The translations under genes were made by a program, and so were the position numbers. Source: Pseudoalteromonas tunicata (GTDB lineage: Bacteria; Pseudomonadota; Gammaproteobacteria; Enterobacterales; Alteromonadaceae). From it: a stretch of 64,000 nt of DNA. Below the pieces are notes generated by a model that saw only the letters and a program-made list of their open reading frames with translations, made no database searches and was not told the origin of the DNA. Shown here one piece after another: positions 45,041 to 53,666 of the stretch. The first letter of the stretch is position 1. Each line of letters starts with the position of its first letter. Where the stretch lies: positions 2,892,001-2,956,000 of the forward strand of contig NZ_CP011032.1 in assembly GCF_002310815.1 (NCBI RefSeq), in the 5' to 3' direction.

Positions 45041-45589
45041 ATGAAAGTTTCAGCCTTTACACTAACAACGGCACTCACGGTTATGCCATCCATGATTGCG
45101 GCATCAACGTTTACGAGTATTCTCAGAGTCAGAACAGTATCACCTATCTACACTCATCAAATACAAGAACTTAATTTTGACGATGCCCTTTTAAGTGCTC
45201 GTGGTCATTGTGAAATAGAAGTTTCACTAAAAAATACCACCACTAAAATGAATAGCATTGATGATATAGATATAAAACCCTCTTTGAATTCAGATATTTG
45301 TAAACCTGATGCTGCGTTAACACCTGCTATATTCAAATTACACGGCCTATCACAAGCCAATATTAATATTCAACTCGTACCCACTTACCAAAACAAGTGG
45401 AAATTTGAGCCTCGTGGTATCAGCAGTACCAGCCAGCATTCAAATTCACAATCAAATTTAATTACCAAGTTTTCTATCGAAGGTGAAACCACCTTATATG
45501 TAGGAGGAGCACTTACAATAAACAGCGACGAGCGACTTAGGCCATCAGTCGATAATTATTCAGAGTACACAGTCAATATTATTTACTAG
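45041..45589 (+). CDS. Secreted DUF4402-like subunit (fimbrial-type)
   Basis: A 182-residue protein with an N-terminal signal peptide (FTLTTALTVMPSMIAAS). It has two Cys (GHCEIEV and SDICKPD) that could form a disulfide, a GL/P-G patch (KFEPRGISSTS), and a C-terminal strand YVGGALTIN followed by YSEYTVNIIY, the pattern seen in the other subunits of this locus. It lacks a clear functional motif. It has its own sigma-54 promoter 57 bases upstream and stands opposite the chaperone-usher operon, next to a FlgO-family gene. Confidence 0.55.
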   Translation: MKVSAFTLTTALTVMPSMIAASTFTSILRVRTVSPIYTHQIQELNFDDALLSARGHCEIEVSLKNTTTKMNSIDDIDIKPSLNSDICKPDAALTPAIFKLHGLSQANINIQLVPTYQNKWKFEPRGISSTSQHSNSQSNLITKFSIEGETTLYVGGALTINSDERLRPSVDNYSEYTVNIIY

Positions 45590-45602
45590 TACATAATTTT
45601 TA

Positions 45603-45620
45603 CTGGTCTAAAATTTGCAT
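45603..45620 (+). promoter_or_regulatory. Sigma-54 promoter of the 45679 FlgO-like gene
   Basis: Plus strand CTGGTCTAAAATTTGCAT: GG at 45605-45606 and GC at 45617-45618, ten bases apart, TTTGC at -12. It lies 59 bases before the ATG. Confidence 0.7.
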
Positions 45621-45630
45621 ATTTTAAAAG

Positions 45631-45657
45631 AACCCAATCTAGTTTGGGTTTATTTTC
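45631..45657 (+). terminator. Hairpin between the 45041 and 45679 genes
   Basis: AACCCAA (45631-45637) pairs with TTGGGTT (45644-45650), followed by TATTTTC. It could end the 45041 transcript. It begins at about the expected transcription start of the sigma-54 promoter just upstream, so it may also be a 5' leader stem of the FlgO-like mRNA. Confidence 0.5.
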
Positions 45658-45678
45658 TTGGTATTGAGGCGCACAAAA

Positions 45679-46359
45679 ATGAAAAAATCACTGATTGCAT
45701 TGTCGGTATTGCTAACGGGCTGTAGTAATTTGCTTTCTCAGTTAAAGTTACCAGATTTACCCGAAACAACACGACTGTGTTTAACACCAAAAGGGGTGTA
45801 TCACAAATGTGGTAGTGATCAAGCACTGAGTAGTTATACTAATAAGCGCCGTAAAATTTATACTGATACAACAAATGAAGGTTCTGGAAATGGTTCCACA
45901 AATGGTAGCGAAACATTTAGTGTAAAACACCATGTAAAATTAGAAGAATACATAGAGCAAATGGTAATGGAAATGCAAATGACCATTAGCGCTCATCAAG
46001 TTCGATATCCAATTGCAGTTGCCTCGTTTGTCGAACTCGATACCGATTTAAACATTACCAATCAGCTTGGCCAAGAATTATCCGAATCATTTATTACAGA
46101 ATTAATGAAAGCTAACTTCCCATTAGCAGAACACCGTGCTACTGGTGAGATTTTAATGACACAAGATGGTGATTTTGTATTATCACGCGACCCTCACCAA
46201 GTAAAAGAAGAGCAAAAAATTGGCTATGTTTTGTCAGGTACCTTAACTAAACGTCGTGATGGTATTTTAGTGAATGCTCGAATTGTCGGTTTAAAAACTA
46301 ATACCATTTTAGCGGCTTCGTCACAGCTTATTCCTAAAATAATTTTGACCGGTTATTAA
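45679..46359 (+). CDS. FlgO-family outer-membrane lipoprotein
   Basis: A 226-residue lipoprotein. The lipobox LLTGC follows KKSLIALSV. The FlgO domain has VASFVELDTDLNITNQLGQE, LSESFITELMK, DGDFVLSRDPHQ, YVLSGTLTKR and NARIVGLKT. Canonical FlgO is an outer-membrane protein for stable flagella in Vibrio. The start is ATG 45679 with GAGG upstream; the TTG at 45658 is less likely. A Gly/Asn/Ser stretch (GSGNGSTNGSE) precedes the domain. Confidence 0.85.
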   Translation: MKKSLIALSVLLTGCSNLLSQLKLPDLPETTRLCLTPKGVYHKCGSDQALSSYTNKRRKIYTDTTNEGSGNGSTNGSETFSVKHHVKLEEYIEQMVMEMQMTISAHQVRYPIAVASFVELDTDLNITNQLGQELSESFITELMKANFPLAEHRATGEILMTQDGDFVLSRDPHQVKEEQKIGYVLSGTLTKRRDGILVNARIVGLKTNTILAASSQLIPKIILTGY

Positions 46360-46422
46360 TATCCAGATTGAATGAACTAAGATAAAAAGTTAAATGTTAT
46401 TGAAAATAATTTAACGTTAAAA

Positions 46423-46457
46423 ACTAAAAAGCCCTGCTTAAAACAGGGCTTTTTAGT
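46423..46457. terminator. Bidirectional terminator after the FlgO-like gene
   Basis: ACTAAAAAGCCCTG pairs with CAGGGCTTTTTAGT across a seven-base loop. T-runs on both sides allow it to end the plus-strand FlgO-like gene and the minus-strand subunit operon. Confidence 0.9.
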
Positions 46458-46464
46458 AAAAATT

Positions 46465-46488
46465 AGTTACTTAGTTACTTAGTTACTT
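46465..46488. repeat. Three perfect tandem copies of an 8-bp repeat
   Basis: AGTTACTT is repeated three times in a row, spanning the last codons and stop of the 46475 gene. Copies next to the terminator give a slippage-prone end. Confidence 0.8.
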
Positions 46489-46984
46489 CTATGTATTTAT
46501 ACTTAATATCATAATCTATACTGTAATTTGAGCTATGATTTAATGGACCAAAAAATTCAAGCTCCCCTCCCATCTCAATATCAACAATACCAGAAGTGCC
46601 TACCATAAATTGAACTGGTACATCATAAACTAGCTGATACTCTTTGAAATCAGATCTAGCGACTCCCTTGGGATTAAATTGAATTAATCCATTCGGAGTT
46701 CTTGTTGATTTAAATTCAACCTCTATTAATTTATTTGGCTCAGCAGTAAGTTTAAAAACACCTTTACTTCCTTTATAACTAGAGCAAATATTTCTTTTAC
46801 CATCCCCGCTCATTGTTTCTGTAGCACTATCAAAATTACAGCTTCCAGCTCTAATATTAACAGTATCAAAATCAACATTAGAGATTTTTTGTAAGATAAT
46901 ATCTCTATTTTCCGCTGTAGCATTTAAAGATATAAATAAAGCAGCAATCATAAGACTTTTAAAACAGCGTTCAGAATTTTTCAT
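46475..46984 (-). CDS. Secreted DUF4402-like subunit (possible tip)
   Basis: A 169-residue secreted protein. A signal peptide (SLMIAALFISLNATA) follows the ATG at 46984, which I prefer to the GTG at 46996. Two Cys (GSCNF and NICSS) and the LIQFNPKGVARSDF patch resemble the other subunits here. It ends with IEMGGELEF then YSIDYDIKYKY. It lies 20 bases after the usher gene and is transcribed with it, as is common for a tip or minor subunit. The function is inferred from context. Confidence 0.6.
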   Translation of the reverse strand: MKNSERCFKSLMIAALFISLNATAENRDIILQKISNVDFDTVNIRAGSCNFDSATETMSGDGKRNICSSYKGSKGVFKLTAEPNKLIEVEFKSTRTPNGLIQFNPKGVARSDFKEYQLVYDVPVQFMVGTSGIVDIEMGGELEFFGPLNHSSNYSIDYDIKYKYIEVTK

Positions 46985-47004
46985 AATATACACCACAATA
47001 TAAT

Positions 47005-50000
47005 TTAATTTACTTTATTAATGTTTTTAACATTCTTCAGGCTACGCACCCAACCATTTAGCCCAACGTTAGTTTCCAATGCAGCTAATGCTTCTTGTTT
47101 ATTGCTATAAAGACCAATAAACAAGATGATATTCTTTTGATTCTCACCGGTGTAATAATCAAAATCTGCTGGTAGTTTTTTATAGATTTCTTTAGCTTGT
47201 TCTAGGCTTTTTACAGCAGCAACCTGTATTGAGAAATAATTATCATACTCAATTTGACTAATCTTGGGATTATTTACCACCTTAGCTAGGTTACTTTTTA
47301 CCTTCGTTACAAATGAATCTACATTTTGTTCTAATCGTAATTGCTGACTGCTTACTGCTGCTTCATCATAACTACTAAATCCAATGGCAAGTAACTTGAA
47401 AAAATTATCAAGGCTAACAACTTGCAATTTTAAGTTTGGTATTTTTCTACTCAATTTATTCAAATCATCCTGAGCATTAGCCTCATTTTCATAAGAACCA
47501 AACTGTAAACCCCAGTCATTATTAACTTTCACAGGTACATTCACCTCAGCAATAACATCAGCAGGGATAGTCTCTATTTCATTTTGTTCTATTGAGGGAG
47601 CTGTGCTTTCAATTTCTGAAATTACATCAGAACCATTAATTTTTGTTTCAATAAAACTATTTTCAGCTTTAACTTGTGTGAAATTATTTTTAACAACTGT
47701 AGCGGACTTCAACTGTACAGGTTTTCTTTTAAAGGTAGATTCTTTAAATATTTTTTTGTCTGCTTTAACAAATATGCCTTTTCCGGCTGTTGTTTGTTCA
47801 ATCGCAGGATCATAGTTTTCAGTGTTAAATTCTACTTTTTTAACTGCATCAATAGCTACATCATTATTTCTTGCATACACATAAAAAGGCTCAACTTCAA
47901 CAAACCCCCCTTGAGGCGGTGTCGATAATTCAAAAACCCCTGGTTGACTTTTAAGTCCACGGGCATCTAAGAAAGCAAGGTCTATACGTATATGATAATT
48001 ACCCGCATTAACATTAGTAAATTCATAATAACCATCATGGCTAGTAATAGTTTTACCTATCAATTTTTGATTATGATCAACTAGTTGAATCTCGACATCT
48101 TTAATTGCATCACCAGAATCGTTAATCCCTGAATATAAAAAGCCTATAACATCTGTTTTTATTGTAAAAGGAATATTAGCTTTAATATAACCACCATTGT
48201 GGGTATATAAGCTATAACTCGATACGCTTGGTGAGACTCCACGTTTCCAGGCACCAGAGAAGTTAACTACTTTATTGCTAGGCACACCTTGCATTACAAC
48301 TCGGCCTGTAGAGCCTGTTTTGCGCCCTTTCCAACTTTGATAAGGCCCAAATTCTACGCCCTCTAAGGCTAAATCATTTTCATCGAGAATATTATTGGAG
48401 TTTCGATCTAAATAGGCAGTTAAATCGAGAGTTCCACCGCCAAAGAGCCCTCCATTTGCTATTTGTAACTCATTATTAATATGGTCATACCCTAGTGAGA
48501 AGTTAACACCTAAACCTATCGACCAATTATGTTCAGAGTCAAATTGAGCTAATGCTGACACATTAAATAATTCAAATGATTTAGTAACACTGCTGGTTAC
48601 TTCCCACTCATCAGTCCACTCTTTCAAAAGTGGATTGTTCTCATCTAGATAACGAAAATACTCTGCTCTACCATTCATGCTATAGCCATTTTCAAAATCT
48701 TTATTAAAATTAATCCTAGTGCTTGTTAAATCAAATGTATCTTCATATTTATAACTTGTTTCCATATTAATTCGACCACCAGCAGCATGGGTTGAAAACC
48801 CAAAGCTACCTCTGTAATAGTCCTTTTTATTTTCAACAGGTACATACTCAAGGTTATTATAAAAATTCATATCAAATGTATTCCACGATACTCTAGCATT
48901 CACTCTATTTAAGCGAGTTCCCTCTGAAGTATTAATTGCTCCTGCACCTAGGCTGTAGCCAAGCGGGAAAATAAAATCACTGTACCCATTTATATTTGCA
49001 CTTAATGAGTGAGTATCAAAATCTCTTGATAAATTTCCAGTTTCTATATTTCGTTTAAAATAATTATATCTAAAGCCATAGTTATAACTTTCATTAATTT
49101 GACCTAATCCCTCTACTGAAGCATTAATATCTTTATTATTATCAATTGATAATTCATTATTAACGATTAAATCTGTAAAAGTGCTTTGTAACTTTAAAGT
49201 TAACTCCTTATCAAACGGATCTGTATCTCGGTTACGCTGTGCAGCTAAGCCTATCCCCAGCTGATAATCATCACTAATACCATAATCCCAAGCGTAATAT
49301 AAATTATCAGGTGAGTAACCATTTACACCACCATGTAATAAAAAACTATTATTATCAACAAAACCACCTTTAAATCGATTTTCACCTGGTTTGAGCCAAC
49401 TGCCTGATATTTTGATCGTTTCTATTCTTTCCTCAGATTCACCATATGGGCCAAAAAGCTTTACTTTAAAAGTATTAACTCCATATTCTGTGACAACATC
49501 TTCAAATCGATATGTACCATTTTCTGATACTTTTTGCTGAGCGATAAAATAACTACCACTATAAAGCTCAGCCTCCCATCCAGGCACGGCTTGACCTTCA
49601 ATGACAGTTTTACCAAAATCACGGCTATAGTTTTTATTATCACTTCGAAAAGTCACCCCCACACCATAACCGCTAGCATTAACCCCAGTACTAGCCATAC
49701 TAATATCACCAAACTCATAATTGGTTATACCAAATGGAAGTTTTTCGTCTGGAGAATCTGGTGCACCAAAAAAACGAAGATTTCCCCTTAAGTCTGAATC
49801 TTTACCTTTACCTAAGCTTAAAATTGCGGAATGAAATAAAAGATCGCTACTTAAATTAATACCCGTTGAATAATTTAGATTATTTTTATTGGATGAAAAA
49901 ACAGAAAATCCGACATTACCAGACGGTGGAGTGATCAGATGATAATGATCTAATAGCACTTCTTGGCTTTTAAAAAATGCAGGCTCTTTATTGCTAATCC

Positions 50001-50550
50001 TCATTTTCTTAATTCGTTTATCTTCTTGGCTTCGATTCATTCTGATTTCAACAGGAAATAAAAACTCTTCTTTTTTTGATGTGATATTAATTTTTAATTT
50101 AGAACTATCATATTCAATATTCGAATCGATTAGTAAAGAGAAAAGTTCAAGGCTAAGTAACCGGTCAAAATCACTATCGGCCCAACTCAACAATAAAGTA
50201 CTAGCAGCTTCAAGATTGGATTGCTGCTTATTAATATCAAGCCAGTAGCTTTTATCTCCAATAACAACATTAAGATAATTATCATTTAATCTTGAGCTAT
50301 TTTTGATCTCTAAAGCTTCAGCAATAGTAAGAAAAGGGATAAAATACTGCTCTCCAACCTGATAGATCTCAATATTTGTTAATAAAGTCCAATCATTGAC
50401 TGCTACATCAACTAAAATATATTCATTTTCATCAACAACCACCTTTGTAAAGCTTTCAGCATATACCTTTGCACTAGACAAACTCATGCATACAACAAGC
50501 AATACGAGATATTGCTTAAAAAAGCTTACGATAACTTTATTGTCAAACAT
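47005..50550 (-). CDS. Usher-like outer-membrane protein with SPOR domains
   Basis: A 1181-residue protein. Signal peptide (YLVLLVVCMSLSSAKVYA) near the start. Residues 40-190 resemble the N-terminal region of ushers, and residues about 200-700 are a long beta-barrel rich in paired strands (YGFRYNYFKRNI, VNARVSWNTFDMNFYNNLEY). An E-set-like plug (FGPYGESEERIETI) follows. Residues about 740-890 carry carboxypeptidase-like Ig domains (DRNSNNILDENDLALEGVEF; GYYEFTNVNAGNYHIRIDL). Two SPOR-like domains close it: WGLQFGSYENEANAQ near 1013 and YFSIQVAAVKSLEQAKEIY near 1104. SPOR domains usually bind denuded peptidoglycan and are unexpected on ushers. Start ATG 50550, with AGGTG before it. Its terminator-separated chaperone lies upstream. 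Confidence 0.85.
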   Translation of the reverse strand: MFDNKVIVSFFKQYLVLLVVCMSLSSAKVYAESFTKVVVDENEYILVDVAVNDWTLLTNIEIYQVGEQYFIPFLTIAEALEIKNSSRLNDNYLNVVIGDKSYWLDINKQQSNLEAASTLLLSWADSDFDRLLSLELFSLLIDSNIEYDSSKLKINITSKKEEFLFPVEIRMNRSQEDKRIKKMRISNKEPAFFKSQEVLLDHYHLITPPSGNVGFSVFSSNKNNLNYSTGINLSSDLLFHSAILSLGKGKDSDLRGNLRFFGAPDSPDEKLPFGITNYEFGDISMASTGVNASGYGVGVTFRSDNKNYSRDFGKTVIEGQAVPGWEAELYSGSYFIAQQKVSENGTYRFEDVVTEYGVNTFKVKLFGPYGESEERIETIKISGSWLKPGENRFKGGFVDNNSFLLHGGVNGYSPDNLYYAWDYGISDDYQLGIGLAAQRNRDTDPFDKELTLKLQSTFTDLIVNNELSIDNNKDINASVEGLGQINESYNYGFRYNYFKRNIETGNLSRDFDTHSLSANINGYSDFIFPLGYSLGAGAINTSEGTRLNRVNARVSWNTFDMNFYNNLEYVPVENKKDYYRGSFGFSTHAAGGRINMETSYKYEDTFDLTSTRINFNKDFENGYSMNGRAEYFRYLDENNPLLKEWTDEWEVTSSVTKSFELFNVSALAQFDSEHNWSIGLGVNFSLGYDHINNELQIANGGLFGGGTLDLTAYLDRNSNNILDENDLALEGVEFGPYQSWKGRKTGSTGRVVMQGVPSNKVVNFSGAWKRGVSPSVSSYSLYTHNGGYIKANIPFTIKTDVIGFLYSGINDSGDAIKDVEIQLVDHNQKLIGKTITSHDGYYEFTNVNAGNYHIRIDLAFLDARGLKSQPGVFELSTPPQGGFVEVEPFYVYARNNDVAIDAVKKVEFNTENYDPAIEQTTAGKGIFVKADKKIFKESTFKRKPVQLKSATVVKNNFTQVKAENSFIETKINGSDVISEIESTAPSIEQNEIETIPADVIAEVNVPVKVNNDWGLQFGSYENEANAQDDLNKLSRKIPNLKLQVVSLDNFFKLLAIGFSSYDEAAVSSQQLRLEQNVDSFVTKVKSNLAKVVNNPKISQIEYDNYFSIQVAAVKSLEQAKEIYKKLPADFDYYTGENQKNIILFIGLYSNKQEALAALETNVGLNGWVRSLKNVKNINKVN

Positions 50551-50773
50551 TTGGCACCTATAAAAAGTCAAGCCCACCTGTAACTAACCTATCAAGCTTC
50601 GTGCCAACAAGAAACAGACATAAAAATAGGCTGTTTTATTTAGTGATTTTATAGTTGAAACTTTTATATTTTTTCTAATTGAGGAAGGTAAAGTATTTTG
50701 AATGGAATAAATTTAACGGTATTTTCTATAGATGAAATCGTGCAAAAAAGCTTATTAATTACGTATGGCAAGT

Positions 50774-50821
50774 TAAAAAATCCAGCACAGTCGCCATTCT
50801 AAATAACGACTGCGATGGATT
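50774..50821 (-). terminator. Terminator between chaperone and usher
   Basis: AATCCAGCACAGTCG (50779-50793) pairs with CGACTGCGATGGATT (50807-50821) in 13 of 15 positions. On the minus strand TTTTTT follows. It ends the chaperone transcript or limits read-through into the usher. Confidence 0.7.
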
Positions 50822-50851
50822 AATAATAAAGTATTTAGATTAATGATTTCA

Positions 50852-51646
50852 TTAATTAAAAAGAGAGTTCGAAATCTCAATTGAAGTGTTTATAGCGTTA
50901 AATACATTATTACGTTCACTAAACTCAATTAAAACATCTCCCTCCGGTTTCTTATTAAAGGTTAAATTATGAATTTTATAATCAGCAGGGCGATAAACTG
51001 TTTCGTTGCGATATTCAGTTAATACTTCTCCAGAGCTTTTATCAATGACTTTAAGGTCACCAATTACTGAGCGCTCACCTGTACGATATTGTTTTAAAGA
51101 AATCGTATAACCTTCCCCGCCTTTTCTAGCTGAAATAAACTCCAGTGATGTAGTTGCACTAATATCACCAATGCGAACATGTACAGGTAGGTTATAATTT
51201 ACCTGAGCACCAACCGTTGGCTGTCCTTTAACTAAGTTTTCATTTTTTTCACTGCATGCTATTTGAAAAAAACTGACATACTCGCCAGGTGTCAAATTAG
51301 CCCGATGGCGGTAACCTATTTTTACTTTTTGGTTACTAAGCCCTGCAATGGTTACTGAGCGAGGTGAATAACGTAACAACTTATTGGCAGGCATAAATGC
51401 CTCAGCGTCTGAACTTAAGTTAATTAGTTCATTTGAAGGTGAAAAGTTGAAATGGTTTAAATTAAGTAGGCATTCTGCATTTTTAGATTCAGTATTTTTT
51501 AACGTAAGTTCTACCGTTTGTGTATTTTGATCGAGTAAAACTCTGTAACGGTCAAATGAAATAGATGCTGCGCCGGCAAATGCTTGCTGGCTATATAACA
51601 CGGATAATACCGATAGTGCGGGTAGTAATAGTAAAGTTTTTTTCAT
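50852..51646 (-). CDS. PapD-like periplasmic chaperone
   Basis: A 264-residue periplasmic chaperone. The signal peptide is LLLLPALSVLSVLYSQQAFA. The two Ig-like domains follow: ASISFDRYRVLLDQNTQTVE and LRYSPRSVTIAGLSNQKVKI in the first, and QVNYNLPVHVRIG at the domain boundary. It delivers folded subunits to the usher. AGGAGG stands before the ATG. A sigma-54 promoter lies 30 bases upstream. Confidence 0.82.
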   Translation of the reverse strand: MKKTLLLLPALSVLSVLYSQQAFAGAASISFDRYRVLLDQNTQTVELTLKNTESKNAECLLNLNHFNFSPSNELINLSSDAEAFMPANKLLRYSPRSVTIAGLSNQKVKIGYRHRANLTPGEYVSFFQIACSEKNENLVKGQPTVGAQVNYNLPVHVRIGDISATTSLEFISARKGGEGYTISLKQYRTGERSVIGDLKVIDKSSGEVLTEYRNETVYRPADYKIHNLTFNKKPEGDVLIEFSERNNVFNAINTSIEISNSLFN

Positions 51647-51674
51647 GTTATCCTCCTAAAAACGTTAAACACAC

Positions 51675-51693
51675 AATGCAAATACTAAGCCAA
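51675..51693 (-). promoter_or_regulatory. Sigma-54 promoter of the chaperone gene
   Basis: The minus strand reads TTGGCTTAGTATTTGCATT: GG at 51691-51690 and GC at 51679-51678, ten bases apart, TTTGC at -12. The predicted start is about 20 bases before the ATG, and includes the AGGAGG site. Confidence 0.78.
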
Positions 51694-51948
51694 AAAAGCG
51701 TCAATAAATTAACCTTTAACCAAATTAACCGTATTATTTATTACAATTAGTAAACTATGGCTAGAGTGCAATATCTACTCAATAACTAGGATCGTTGAAT
51801 TAATAGATTAGCAGTGCAGTAGCTAGAGTAAATTAAAGCTCGAGTAAAATTTGAAGAGTGATAATAAGATACATTTAAACAATCCTATAAATCGATCGCT
51901 TTGGATGTTTAGTGAATGATTGTGAATTGTAGATAATAGTTTTTATAT

Positions 51949-51981
51949 AAAAATGCCTAACGTAGATAGTTAGGCATTTTT
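51949..51981. terminator. Terminator after the subunit pair
   Basis: AAAAATGCCTAAC pairs with GTTAGGCATTTTT across a seven-base loop, with T-runs on both sides. It ends the subunit operon at 52001. Confidence 0.9.
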
Positions 51982-52000
51982 AAACAACTTACATAAGAAC

Positions 52001-52663
52001 TTAAAGGTAAGTTACATTTACAATATAGTTAACTGTATAGGTTGTATCTGGCATTAGGCTCTCATTAATTTTTAATGTTCCACCTATAGCAATCATACCA
52101 TCACCCGACGCGCTTAATTTAACATCTTCAGCATCAAAGATCTGGATCAAAGTCTTAGCGACTTCATCATAAACAGTTTGAACTGGAACATCATCAACTG
52201 TAACACCAGCCTGAACTGCAGCTAAATCTAATGGATCTGCAACATCAGCATAAGCGGCTGCTTTATAAACACCCTCAGGTTGGAATGAACCAACAGTACT
52301 ACTTGGATCTTTTGCAAAGGTAATTCTAACATTTTGATTTGGAACACCTTTTAAAGAAAAATACCCAGCTGTAGAACTGCCACATGCATTTACGCCTGCT
52401 GGTAAAGTACCATATGAAATAGTATCAATTTGAAAATCAGTATTCGTACCAGCCTGAGTCGAAATGTCTATTCTTTGAGGAACCATACACTCATAGCCTG
52501 GGGATGCAGCTATTTGACCCAAATTAATCGATTTTTGCTCTGTAGCACCGACTTGATCAACTGTACGTACTTTAAGAATTGCATCTGTTGCCGCATTGAC
52601 CAATACTGGAGTTGTTAACAACGCAGTGGCAAGCAATGTCGTTGTTGTTAATAATTTCTTCAT
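52001..52663 (-). CDS. DUF4402-like major-type subunit (second of pair)
   Basis: A 220-residue secreted protein. A signal peptide (LLTTTTLLATALLTTPVLVNA) is followed by AILKVRTVDQVGATEQKSIN. The body has the two Cys (YECMVP, NACGSS), FQPEGVYKAAAYA, and the C-terminal strands MIAIGGTLKINESL and YTVNYIVNVTYL. The pattern resembles secreted DUF4402 subunits. The ATG at 52663 is eight bases after GGAG. It lies 12 bases after the first subunit. Confidence 0.68.
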   Translation of the reverse strand: MKKLLTTTTLLATALLTTPVLVNAATDAILKVRTVDQVGATEQKSINLGQIAASPGYECMVPQRIDISTQAGTNTDFQIDTISYGTLPAGVNACGSSTAGYFSLKGVPNQNVRITFAKDPSSTVGSFQPEGVYKAAAYADVADPLDLAAVQAGVTVDDVPVQTVYDEVAKTLIQIFDAEDVKLSASGDGMIAIGGTLKINESLMPDTTYTVNYIVNVTYL

Positions 52664-52675
52664 AATCATGTCTCC

Positions 52676-53374
52676 TTATTGGTACGTAATATCAATTGAA
52701 TAGGTCAATTCATAATCTTTACTCGTATCTAATCGTTGTTGGGTTTCTAATGTACCAACAACCACAAGAGTACCAACTGCCTGAGGATGGGGCTGCCCCT
52801 GAACAATTGAACGTAAAGTTCCTAAAGCTAACGTATTGCTACTACCTGCGGCTAAATCTTCGTCATCTGCAGGTGTAAAGTCATTTTCAGTAAACGCGTC
52901 AACCGCAGCAGGGTAATAATGATAGGTAGGAGTAAACTTCAAAAATTCATCCGCGACTTCATCTATTTTGACTACTACACTTTGATTTCTAAGCCCTGTA
53001 ATTTTAAAAACTGCAGGAACAATACCAGCTGCATCCATCGAAGTTTGAGCTGCAGCACCAACCACAGTTCCTGAAGCTCCACCACAATCTGTACTGGTAA
53101 AATCAGAAGCTGCAACATCAGTATTATCTAATTTATACTCACCCGCTGCTGCGCCGTCTTTTGCATACTTAACCATAAAAGTACAGGTAGCGCCATTTCT
53201 AACAGCTAACTCTTTACCAAAATCAAGTGGTTTTTGCTGAATCATGCTCGCTTCTTGCGCTGTTTTAAACGTAACAGTTCCAATATTGTCACCATCAGCA
53301 GCGATGCTTGAAAATGAAGCCGCCAACAGACCTACCATGGCTAGCGGCTTCATGTTAATTGGTTTATGTCCCAT
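52676..53374 (-). CDS. DUF4402-like major-type subunit (first of pair)
   Basis: A 232-residue secreted protein with a signal peptide (LAMVGLLAASFSSIAA). The body begins IGTVTFKTAQEASMIQQKPL and DFGKELAVRNGATCTFMVKY. Two Cys (ATCTF, STDCGG) suggest a disulfide. The end is VVVGTLETQQRL and YELTYSIDITYQ. The first of a two-gene operon under a FliA-type promoter. Acidic, low in Lys. The role as a surface or filament subunit is inferred from its neighbours. Confidence 0.68.
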   Translation of the reverse strand: MGHKPINMKPLAMVGLLAASFSSIAADGDNIGTVTFKTAQEASMIQQKPLDFGKELAVRNGATCTFMVKYAKDGAAAGEYKLDNTDVAASDFTSTDCGGASGTVVGAAAQTSMDAAGIVPAVFKITGLRNQSVVVKIDEVADEFLKFTPTYHYYPAAVDAFTENDFTPADDEDLAAGSSNTLALGTLRSIVQGQPHPQAVGTLVVVGTLETQQRLDTSKDYELTYSIDITYQ

Positions 53375-53471
53375 GTTAAATTCCTCTAATGTTAAAATGA
53401 ATCAATAAACAGGCAATACATCTTATTTTGCCCCCGCTTAAATTCATTTATTAATGATTTACTCAAGTAAT

Positions 53472-53498
53472 GTATCGGGCTATTCCAAAATATCTTTA
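53472..53498 (-). promoter_or_regulatory. FliA-like promoter of the subunit pair
   Basis: The minus strand reads TAAAGATA, 11 bases, CCCGATAC. The -35 is exact in its first five bases and the spacing is correct. The -10 differs from GCCGATAA in two of eight positions. It lies 98 bases before the first ATG. Confidence 0.65.
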
Positions 53499-53612
53499 GT
53501 TTTTTTTCAATAAATAACAAAAAAAAAACTAACCATCTAAATTTTAAAGGATTTATTTATTTTAAACTCTTTAAAATAAGATCATTCAGCAAGATAGTGC
53601 GTCAAAAAAACA

Positions 53613-53630
53613 TCGGCATAAATTTTGCTT
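53613..53630 (+). promoter_or_regulatory. Sigma-54 promoter of the 53667 lipoprotein
   Basis: Plus strand TCGGCATAAATTTTGCTT: GG at 53615-53616 and GC at 53627-53628, ten bases apart, TTTGC at -12. It lies 37 bases before the ATG. Confidence 0.75.
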
Positions 53631-53666
53631 TTAATCATCAAGAACACATTCTAAGAATTGCCTGAT

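Larger units (their letters stand above)
51647..52000. other. Intergenic region between subunit pair and chaperone
   Basis: It contains the sigma-54 promoter at 51675-51693 and the terminator at 51949-51981. The remaining ~250 bases are AT-rich and show no gene. Confidence 0.7.

Noticed and set aside
53658..53666. TTG start for the lipoprotein gene
   Set aside because: It adds MPD before the ATG and the ATG gives a normal signal peptide with lipobox.
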